16,011 bases of DNA, taken from the NCBI GenBank assembly GCA_019693395.1, contig JAAMXP010002750.1, forward strand, positions 1-16,011. The letters run 5' to 3'. This DNA is from Ettlia oleoabundans. Its lineage: Eukaryota; Chlorophyta; Chlorophyceae; Chlamydomonadales. Shown here piece by piece: positions 9,178 through 16,011 of the stretch (position 1 is the stretch's first letter; every line of letters begins with the position of its first letter). Below the pieces are notes generated by a model. It searched no databases. It saw nothing but the letters and a program-made list of their open reading frames with translations, and had not been told where the DNA came from. Both the position numbers and the translations under genes were made by a program.

Positions 9178-11722
9178 ATGCAAGCTTGCTGCAGCACGTC
9201 TGGGCGTGGTGCCTGCCGCTTGCAGGAGCGGCGGCCAAGCCGGGCTGCTGCTTCTGATCGCCATGCTTGGATAAGTAAGCATCAGAGAGGCGGACCCTTA
9301 CTCCGGGCCTGTTGCGGGCTGGGCAAGGGCTGCGGTCCTAGAACGCCCTGTTCAACGTTCCAACACCCATACATGTTCATCATGGACTCTTGTCGGGGAC
9401 AGGCGTTGGGATATACATTGCAGCAGCTGGTTCTGCTGGGCTGGTGCCGCTCCCCGCCTCTGCCTCCCGTCATTTATGGGCAGCGCTGACAGCTTTGCGG
9501 TCCGCACCATACTGAAATACATCCATGACATTGAGCCTACTATACTACCTCGTTCTTTGTGTGGTGCAGGCACACCATCAGCCCCTCGTATCACCCGCCG
9601 TGCTGCTCGGCTGCTTGCCGCTGCCGGGGTTGGCTCCAGCAGCGGTGGCAGCTCCCCTTCAGCGGCAGCAGCAGTTGACCCTTTTGCCGAGAAGACTGTG
9701 TACGAGGACAACCTGTTTGACCGTGCCATGATCTGGTACTTCTCCAGCGTCATGTCCAAGCAGCTGGGAGGTGGGTTTTGCTGCTGGGGCTAGGGAAGCT
9801 TGCCCGCCTGCTTGGTGGCTCTGCGTACCTACTTATCTGCCTTCTTGCCGTGCCTACCTTACTAATTACACACGCCCACCTTGACTTGTAGGCAAGAGTT
9901 TTGATGGCAGCTGGGATGGGTTTGTGGAATTGTCCCGCGAAATCATGCGGGGCCGCAACTCAAAGCAGCAGCAGGAGACGGTGGCGGGGGTGCTGGCAGG
10001 GCTGCTGCCGCCACAGGTGGGTGGGCAAGGGCTCAAAGTGACTTAGTAGTGCACTTCGGCTGCTGTTTTGCACGAAAGGCTTCAAGACACTGTTGCCTGG
10101 AGCAGGGTGGCGGGACGCGGTTGCCCTGATGTGGCATTGTGCAGCATCGTTGCTTGCAGGCACCAGAGCGCTTCCGCCGCTGGTTCCCTCTCAACAAGTT
10201 CAATGCAGAGGTCAATGCGTTCATCACTGTGCTGGGGTTTGCGTGGCTTGTTGGGCCTTCGGAGCAAAAAGAGGTGATCAGAAGGCTACAAGTCAGTAAG
10301 AAGGGGCCAGTGACGAAAGGTGTCTATTGGAGCACGTGCTTGGGACTGATGGCCGGCGTGCCCTACAGACTGCCCATGTCGATGCCCTGGCCTGTAGCCA
10401 AGGGACGTGCCAATGACTGCCTGGCTCGAAGCATGCAGGTGGAAGTGGTGTTTGAAGGGAGGACTGAAAAGTGGATGAGCGGTGAGGAGCGGCAACTCCG
10501 GCATGAATGCACCTCTCAACTGCCTTCCTGTAAAGTTGGCCTCACATCGCAAGAATGTGTGCTGGCACTAAGCAAGCATTTGGCAACTTTTACAACGCTC
10601 ATTTCAGCTGTTGGCTTCCTGCGTTCTGTGCACCCATATGCCAAACCATCGTGTATCTGCCCCATGTTTTGCGTTGCAGGCGTGAAGATCAAGAAGTGCC
10701 GCTACTTGGAGAGCAGCGGTTGTGTGGGTGCGTGAGCTTGCAAAAGGCAGCATGTTACCAGCCAACGGCAGTTGCCAGTAGCGCCCCCAAATCCCCACCC
10801 CACCCACCCACGACAGGCATGCACTTCCCGTTTTTCTCCCCTTCTCCCCTGGCCCCTTCAGGAATGTGTGTGAACATGTGCCAGCAACCCACACAAAAGG
10901 TGAATAGATGCCTTTGCAGAGCCATGTACCTCTCTTTGGTAGCCAGTACATAAAATGCGACAGATCTCCTACAGCGACCCCAACTGCCATTCTCTGCACC
11001 TGCCACCACCACCACCACCACCACCGTCTCCCGCATCCCCCTTCCTTCCTGTCTTGCTCAGTTCTTCACCGAGACGTTTGGGCTGCCCCTCACCATGGAG
11101 CCCAATTTTGAAGACTTGAGTTGTCAGATGACGTTTGGTCAGGCGCCGCCGCCGGTTGAGCTGGACAAGGTCTACAACCAGCCATGTGAGTGATGGAAGG
11201 CTGGTGGTGGTGGTGCATGTCGTTGCCATGATGCTGTGTGCGGTGGCAGGGGAGGGTGATCAATAGCACTTGCCACGCTTCAAGGACATCCCATGCCGCG
11301 TATGAATGAAAGCCACTCCATGTGCGGCAACACCTTTAACAAGCAGCCAGCAAATTGACAGCACAACAGCGCTGAATCCCAAGCGAGTCACCCGTTTCCT
11401 CACCTGCTGCCCCTATGCTGCCGCTATTTGCAGGTTTTACCAAGCAGGTCAGTGTTTCCGAATTTTTGCCTTGAATGCATGATGCACAAATTGCCAGGCT
11501 CTGGATGGAGAGAGGTAGTTTCTGCCGTGTGATGAGTTGGCTATCCCACCTTGCTGGATGCAGTGCAACCTAGGAACCGTGAGCAGCAAGAACCTGACCC
11601 TGCCCTGCCCCAAGATCGACACAGACCGCAGCAAGAAGGAGGCAGCTGGCCTGGTGCCGCCTGCAGCAGCGGCTGCAGCGAGCAATGGTGTGCAGGCAGC
11701 AAGCGAGGGGCTGCTGCTCTGA
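9178..11722 (+). CDS. D27: DWARF27-like beta-carotene isomerase family protein, probably plastidic
   Basis: Ten exons: 9178-9274, 9570-9770, 9892-10016, 10160-10273, 10439-10481, 10680-10727, 10862-10899, 11062-11185, 11434-11447, 11564-11722. They close in phase to 320 residues. D27 is an iron-containing plastid enzyme interconverting all-trans and 9-cis beta-carotene, the entry to strigolactone precursors in plants; D27-like paralogues have less settled roles. Residues 1 to about 50 are rich in Arg/Ser/Ala with few acids, as in transit peptides. The family core follows: VYEDNLFDRAMIWYFS; the DGFVELSREIMRGR region; the Cys-rich KKCRYLESSGCVGMCVNMC at 198-216; PTQ then GLPLTMEPNFEDLSC at 229-243; FGQAPPP at 247-253; and C264/C269. 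The tail is Ala-rich. Exon 1 was chosen because the ATG at 9178 and donor at 9275 give exactly the phase the second exon needs. The family is secure; the isomerase reaction is inferred. Confidence 0.95.
11003..11025 (+). repeat. (CAC)n trinucleotide repeat in a D27 intron
   Basis: About seven CAC/ACC units lie upstream of the acceptor at 11061 in the D27 intron between 10899 and 11062. The pyrimidine-biased sense strand may simply extend the acceptor tract. Confidence 0.8.
11434..11447 (+). CDS. D27: 14-nt microexon of D27
   Basis: Acceptor atttgcag ends at 11433 and donor gtcagtg begins at 11448. The 14 bases complete the split Cys codon left by the previous exon (C264) and add Phe-Thr-Lys-Gln before the next exon starts with Cys. 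Without it the flanking exons are out of phase (1 versus 0). It is part of the D27 model, listed separately because gene finders easily miss it. Confidence 0.85.
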
Positions 11723-11797
11723 AAATGCTGGCTCCTTTCTGAACTGTCTTGCTGATCCTTGAACCGAGAAGATTCAACGTTGTCATATTTGATTGAC

Positions 11798-11816
11798 AGC
11801 TAGCAGTCAGCTAGCT
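11798..11816. other. Short perfect hairpin in the D27 3' UTR
   Basis: AGCTAGC (11798-11804), loop AGTCA, then GCTAGCT (11810-11816) form a 7-bp stem with a 5-base loop. There is no U-tract, and bacterial-type termination does not apply here. Function is unknown. Confidence 0.45.
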
Positions 11817-11965
11817 CGTGAGCGTTGCAGTTGGGGCGTGCATGCCAGAACTGTATGAGAGTATGTATAGTGTCATGACGCATTTATGCATCAACTCTAA
11901 CCTACAACAGTGGTGTGTCATCGTGGGTTAATGCATATGTTGAGGTCGGATCTGAAAAAGGCTTC

Positions 11966-11970
11966 TTACA
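11966..11970 (-). terminator. Candidate polyadenylation signal TGTAA for COX16
   Basis: TTACA on the plus strand is TGTAA in COX16 sense. It is the first copy downstream of the COX16 stop at 12253, which would give a 3' UTR of roughly 300 bases. Confidence 0.45.
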
Positions 11971-11998
11971 AGAAGCAAAGTTGTAGAAGCAAAGTTGT
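11971..11998. repeat. Perfect 14-bp tandem duplication
   Basis: AGAAGCAAAGTTGT occurs twice back to back (11971-11984 and 11985-11998). The second copy runs directly into the TGTAA at 11996-12000. Confidence 0.9.
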
Positions 11999-12000
11999 AA
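11996..12000 (+). terminator. Candidate polyadenylation signal TGTAA for D27
   Basis: This is the first TGTAA after the D27 stop at 11722, about 275 bases downstream. A second copy lies at 12157-12161. Confidence 0.45.
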
Positions 12001-12252
12001 GAATGAAATGCTGCAGAAGCAGTCTCCTTGTTTCCGCCACTAGGTTGGCGCCATTGCGGCGAGGGCATTGTGGCATGTCCACGTGCAGCGGCAGCAGCAA
12101 GACAGCTGGCAATGTTTGTGAAGCTATGCCTAGCCTGCTATGCCAGGAGCACCAAGTGTAAATCAGCACGCCGCAGCTCAGAAAAACGTGCGGACAACAC
12201 ACTAGCCAGCGGTCCAGTACTTGCTACAGTGCTTGCCAGCCCAGGTCAGCGC

Positions 12253-13030
12253 TCAGTCGGCCTCCTCCTCAGGCAGCTGCTTGGGGCGGGGCACCGGCTT
12301 GTTCTCGTAGTTCTGCAGATCAACCTCGCCCTTCAGCCGCTGCAGGGCACAGCACGGCACGGCAGGCTCAGCAGGTACGCAAGTTGGGCATGCTATGCAG
12401 GCGGCAAGAAGGGCAGCTGCGGCAGATTCAGCACCCTGGGCGACAAGCTGCACGGTGCACGCTCCCACTGCCTGCACAAGCAAGCCATGCCATCCCAGCT
12501 CATTGCACTGGTGCCAGCTCACTGCACTGCCAGCCCAGCACCAGCCCAGCCTACCGCCAGCTCCTCCTCAAGGTTGAACTTCTTGGCTCGCTGCTTGCTG
12601 ACAGGAGCTCTCAGGTCAAGCTCTCTTGCCTGGGCATCCTGCACATAGAGCATTGCAAGGCAGGCAGGCAGGCAGCAGCCAGGCAAGCAGGGTCGATCGG
12701 CAGGCAAATAGGGAGGCAGAGAGCTGCACACCTTCTACTGATGATGCCGCCAGCCAAAAAGCTGCCCACATAAGCTTGCAATGGCAGGCTTACAGCTAGA
12801 AGCGGCAGATGTTTTAGTTGGAGCAGGCACACACAGAACGAAATCACGTCATCGGATGAAATCCCGTATTGCAGCCACTACCGCCATACAAGCATGCATG
12901 CAATGGAGTGCACCTGGACATCAAAGCGGCCCTGCAGGAAGAACTTGAGCCCCACAAACCCGCCAACGGTGAGCCCCAGCAGCGGCAGGCCAGCCCGTAG
13001 GAAGGGGTGCGCCTGCTGCGGCGCAGGCAT
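12253..13030 (-). CDS. COX16: COX16 homologue, cytochrome c oxidase assembly factor
   Basis: Read on the minus strand, exons are 13030-12914, 12638-12555 and 12339-12253, each in phase 0 (39+28+28 codons including stop), giving 95 residues; human COX16 is about 106. COX16 is an inner mitochondrial membrane protein that helps copper/COX2 delivery during complex IV assembly. Visible: a short N-terminus (MPAPQQAHPFLR), one hydrophobic membrane segment GLPLLGLTVGGFVGLKFFL at residues 14-32, then GRFDVQ, matching the VPMLLLIVGGSFGLREF..IRYD pattern of the family. A charged helix (QRAKKFNLEEEL) follows, then the C-terminal signature DLQNYENKPVPRP, equivalent to the family's W/Y-x-N-x-R-x-PRP ending. 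The first exon lies in a frame with little open space around it and is easily missed. The gene converges on D27. Its upstream region is shared with the unexplained stretch and the kinase promoter. Assignment rests on pattern match. Confidence 0.87.
12658..12717 (-). repeat. TGCC/CCTG repeats in COX16 intron 1
   Basis: On the plus strand this reads as GGCA/CAGG units (four perfect copies near 12658-12675, then dispersed ones). In the COX16 sense it is TGCC/CCTG, the same orientation as in the acetyltransferase introns. It ends about 20 bases before the acceptor of exon 2. Confidence 0.8.
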
Positions 13031-13242
13031 GAGTCTGAAGCCTTGCTAGTGGTCCTTCTTGCCTCAATCTTCACGATACCGCTCTGTCACTGTGTGTTGC
13101 TAACATGGAACACGGAGGGTTTGCTGTCCGGGCGGCACAGGCGGTTGCAAGGACTGGGGCCTTTGCCTTCAGGCCGTGCAGGTGCCCGCAGCGTAGCGGG
13201 TGCACAGATCGCGTCGCCTAATTCAGCCGACTGCCTGTTGCC

Positions 13243-14189
13243 TCAGCAACAACTCGCAGACGCTTCACCCAGGCTTGGCCACACTGCACCGCGCCTGGTG
13301 TGGTGTAGACACCACAAGACTTCTTGTGCGTGATGCTGCAGATAATCAAGCAATTCGGCGATCAGAGAGATCAATATGTTGTCTTCAAAGCTGCCTTCAG
13401 AGTTGGGCACCACCATAGCATGCCGCCAGCAAGGCGCTGAAGGTATTGGCGCTGCCCGCCAGCATGCTGCAGCAAAAGGCACCACGGTACTCGGGGCCAT
13501 CACATAAACTGTTCCCTGAGGTGGGCACAGTTCCACTTGCAACAAAGCTGTCCAGCATACTAGATGCAAGTGACCCATCAGTGCGCTGCCTCAGTCTGCC
13601 ACCCAACTGGCAGCGGACTGTCACTGGTTGACCCACTGAACAAGCGTTCGAGTCTGCTAAAATTTGCGGGAATCTGTCCAGATAGTCGCCAAAGACGTAT
13701 GCAGGAGTCAAAATAGCACAACAGGGCAGACCATCTCGCTTAGCGGCATGTGCTGGCAGCGCCACGCCTGCGACCTGATGGGGTCCTGAGACGTTATGGC
13801 CCCATCGCAATTCCTCAATCAGTGCATTGACCCAAATCGTTGATTGTGAGTCTTCTGCATCGCCCAGCGCCACCCCCGCGTCCGGCCCGATACACGGCAG
13901 CAACTTCCGCACCCAGCCGCGTGGGAGCACCACGGCAGCCACGACACCAGCACACGTGCTGGATAACTTGTAGGTGAGCGCCGGGACAACGCACCTGGAT
14001 GATGTCGGCGAATGCCCCTGCAAACTGTAACCCGGGGCGCATGGCGCTGTCACGATCAGGTTAATTTTCAGGGATGCTATAGAATGCCTCAAGCAGCCTC
14101 CGGCACTGCCTCGCCTTCTGACCCGCAGAGGGCGCAACATATTGTGCCAACTGCTTGCTCGCAGGCATGGGCGCAATGGTGGTAGGCAT
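13243..14189 (-). pseudogene. Unidentified, possibly decayed coding sequence
   Basis: On the minus strand a frame stays open from the ATG at 14140 to the stop at 13397 (247 residues). Its mid-part looks protein-like, for example GWVRKLLPCIGPDAGVALGD and AYVFGDYLDRFPQILADS. A second frame, 14189-14061, encodes 42 residues ending in LLEAFYSIPEN before TAA, and stays in register with PGLQFAGAFADIIQ beyond that stop. A third frame near 13410-13310 reads DNILISLIAELLDYLQ. Protein-like segments in three successive frames suggest a gene or transposable element broken by indels, or an unrecognised spliced gene. Third codon positions are less G/C-biased than in the neighbouring genes. I recognise no domain. 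Confidence 0.35.
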
Positions 14190-14320
14190 CAACGGCGGGC
14201 TGGTTACAGCTGCCGCTCGGCCAGGGTGCCGCAGCGGGCAGGCGGCGGCCGCACCTGCGCCTTCGAGGTTGCTGCCTGTGGCAAGGCGCCCAACCCAGCA
14301 GTTGGTCAGTATCGTTGCTT

Positions 14321-14330
14321 TACTATAGTA
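14321..14330 (+). promoter_or_regulatory. TATA-containing palindrome upstream of the kinase gene
   Basis: TACTATAGTA is a perfect 10-bp palindrome about 130 bases before the proposed kinase start, within a locally A/T-rich stretch. It could act as a core-promoter element on either strand; this is a guess. Confidence 0.25.
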
Positions 14331-14461
14331 TAGCAGTTGTTATTTAGCCGCTACTGGGGCATGGTTGCAACGACTCATAGCTAGCTGCAAGTGCCGCCCC
14401 ACTCTTTAGCCTTCTGTTGCTGAGTCGTTACCTACCAACCACCTTTTCTCGAACCAATGCC

Positions 14462-15906
14462 ATGCAGCTCTTCCGCATGGCATCGCCACGGCAGCTGCCG
14501 CGGCGACGACTGCAGCATCAACGGCATCAGCGGCTGTTCCCGCGACGTTGCAGTGGGCGCTGCATAACTGTTGCCGCCCAGGCGGGACAGCAGGGTGCGC
14601 CGCCGGTGCATGCAGACTATGCAGCCAAGGCGGGAGATGCGGCAGTGCTGCAGCGGCCGCTTAAATCCGAACTACAGTCGGACGAGATCAAGCACGTGTT
14701 TGGCTACTCACGCAACCTCAACGACAAGTGGGTGATGCACGTTGAGATGGCGCACACCGGCAGTTGTTGCTGGGGTGGTTAGATGCAGTTGTTGCACAGG
14801 CCAGGCCAGCAATCGGGATTTGCGGCAGGACATACGCACACGCTGCTTAATTCTGCATGTGCACCGCACATTGGACACCATATCCTGTGAAGATGGCTTA
14901 ACCCCACAGACCCTTATCTTTCCTTGGTTTCCTCCCTCCTTTCCCGGCCCCTTTCCATATTGATGCAGGTATGTGCTGGGTCCCGTGCTGGGTGCTGGCA
15001 GCTTTGGTGTGGTGCGGGAGTGCACAGACCGCAGCAGCGGCCGCCGTTTTGCGGTCAAGTCCATCAGCAAGACGCCAAAGAACACGCGGTCCACACCCCG
15101 CTACCTGCTCAAGATACAGACGGAGGTGGACGCCATGCAGCAGCTGGGTGGATCGTTGGACGCCGTCTTCCTGCAGGTGACGGTCTTGTACCTTGACAGT
15201 CGCGTGCCTTATTTCTTATCGATCTGTTGGCGGCACAGTCACATCTGTTGGCGGCACAGTCACATGTATGGTGTATATGCGACTGGTCTTCACCCTTCCG
15301 GTGTTTAACTAAGACTTTACGGCATCCCATCCCCACCGGTTGGCCAGCAAACAGCGGATCCTTCCCTTTTTGAATTGTTTGTGTTGCCCGCTTCCTTCTG
15401 ACCGGCAGGATGTGTATGAGGATGACTCCACTGTGCACCTGGTCATGGAGCTGTGTGAGGGGGGCAGCGTGCTGGATGGACTCAAGGACGGGGAGTACAG
15501 CGAGCGGCAGGTGTGGAACGGCACAGCCGAGGAGAGTCTGTTACTTCTCTCCCTTTTATGCTTGTATTCAGAGGTGCAATTGTGTGTGTGTGTGTGGTGG
15601 CGGTGGTGTGTGCGGGTGTGGGTGGGGATGGGGGTGGGGCAGGCACAGGTAGAACAGCTGGGGCCGGGGCTGCGCATGCTTTGGCGGCGTGCCAGCTTGC
15701 GAGGCCTAGTTGTGGAGATTGAGCATGTCAAAGCCCAAGGTGTTTCACAGGTCGTAAGCAGTACCGCCAGCTGATAGTGTATGCCGTTTTGCTCGCCTGG
15801 CTGTCCATACTGTGCTCCACGCAGGTGGCGCACATCATGCGCGCTGTGGTTCGCTTCATAGCGCAGTGCCATGCCAAGGGCCTCATCTACAGAGATATCA
15901 AGCCCG
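14462..15906 (+). CDS. CDPK-like Ser/Thr protein kinase with probable transit peptide, 3'-partial
   Basis: Exons 14462-14727, 14969-15176, 15409-15510 and 15825-15906 encode 219 residues plus one base of the next codon. The gene continues past the window. It phosphorylates Ser/Thr with ATP (family knowledge). Residues 1-43 are Arg/Gln/Ser-rich with almost no acids and look like a plastid or mitochondrial transit peptide. The kinase domain starts near Y90: Gly-loop GAGSFGVV (97-104), ATP-binding Lys119 in FAVKSISK, alpha-C Glu141, hinge HLVMELCEGGSV in exon 3, and catalytic-loop motif YRDIKP at 214-219. The wording around VYEDDSTVHLVMELCEGG and YSERQ is that of the CDPK/CaMK group. The usual His of HRD is Tyr. 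EF-hands, if any, would lie beyond the window, so calcium control is unknown. The start is the first ATG in frame; no in-frame ATG precedes it. Confidence 0.92.
15222..15263 (+). repeat. 21-bp perfect tandem duplication in kinase intron 2
   Basis: A 21-base unit beginning ATCTGTTGGCGG occurs at 15222-15242 and again at 15243-15263 without mismatches. It lies in the intron 15177-15408. Confidence 0.9.
15511..15824 (+). other. Kinase intron 3 with (TG)n
   Basis: This 314-base intron runs between exons ending in YSERQ and starting VAHIMRAV. It contains a (TG)n run at about 15581-15595 followed by G-rich sequence to 15645. Open frames through it lack conserved kinase residues and would interrupt the domain. 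Confidence 0.8.
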
Positions 15907-16011
15907 GTGGGTGCCAGCTTGCCTTGCGATGTGGCGATGTTGACTCAGTATGCTACTGCCATGCCTCCTCTGTGTGTTGGGGGGGTGGGAGTGTGTGTGT
16001 GTGTGTTGGGG
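15907..16011 (+). other. Start of a kinase intron, cut by the window edge
   Basis: Donor GTGGGT directly follows ..IKP-G. The rest is non-coding and ends in a G7 run, (GT)n and another G run at 15978-16011. The continuation of the kinase catalytic loop is outside. Confidence 0.8.

Larger units (their letters stand above)
11723..12252. other. Convergent intergenic region between D27 and COX16
   Basis: This 530-base tail-to-tail spacer holds both 3' UTRs. It contains a 7-bp hairpin at 11798-11816, a 14-bp tandem duplication at 11971-11998, and TGTAA words in both orientations. No reading frame here is convincing. Confidence 0.65.
13031..14461. other. 1.4-kb divergent spacer between COX16 and the kinase gene
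   Basis: Besides the presumed promoters, most of the spacer (13243-14189) is occupied by broken minus-strand coding-like sequence, described separately. The segment 14190-14461 contains a 10-bp palindrome TACTATAGTA at 14321-14330. No plus-strand gene is supported. Confidence 0.6.

Noticed and set aside
11798..11816. Hairpin as a transcription terminator
   Set aside because: This is eukaryotic nuclear DNA and there is no U-tract; it is kept only as an unexplained hairpin.
13815..13860. Short resemblance of IWVNALIEEL to a copia RNase H motif
   Set aside because: Only a few hydrophobic positions agree and the order of surrounding residues does not fit, so no retroelement call was made.
1..16011. 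CRISPR arrays, tRNA or rRNA genes, insertion sequences
   Set aside because: No regularly spaced repeats with unique spacers, no cloverleaf-like tRNA segment and no rRNA or transposase signature were seen on either strand.

Overview
The window is nuclear DNA from a green alga, most likely a GC-rich trebouxiophyte of the Chlorella type. That placement is an inference from high GC, many short introns, very regular TGCAG acceptors, plastid-type proteins and conserved plant-lineage genes. No bacterial operon, CRISPR array, RNA gene or intact mobile element is visible. All gene models were built by hand by joining exons across GT..AG junctions and checking that the phase closes at every junction.

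Layout: (1) 219-6869, plus strand: the last 16 exons of an NAT10/Kre33-type RNA cytidine acetyltransferase; its N-terminus lies before the window. (2) 7239-8262, plus: a three-exon gene for a 120-residue unrecognised protein with a PAM2-like motif at its N-terminus, the motif that docks on poly(A)-binding protein. (3) 9178-11722, plus: a complete ten-exon DWARF27-like (D27) protein of 320 residues with a probable plastid transit peptide. (4) 12253-13030, minus: a three-exon, 95-residue COX16 homologue (mitochondrial cytochrome c oxidase assembly), convergent with D27. (5) 13243-14189, minus: protein-like but broken reading frames that I cannot identify, possibly a decayed gene or element. (6) 14462 to beyond the right edge, plus: a CDPK-like Ser/Thr kinase with a transit-peptide-like N-terminus, cut off in an intron after the catalytic-loop motif.

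The genes do not form one pathway: they act in ribosome biogenesis and RNA acetylation, probable mRNA-related binding, plastid carotenoid metabolism, mitochondrial respiration and signalling. The more unusual signals are structural. They include CCTG/TGCC tetranucleotide repeats that always lie in the same orientation relative to the host gene's sense strand, a GTGGGT-rich 5' splice-site set, a 14-nt microexon in D27, likely overlapping convergent 3' ends of D27 and COX16 around a 14-bp tandem duplication, and the unexplained minus-strand stretch. I see no convincing new multi-gene system here.
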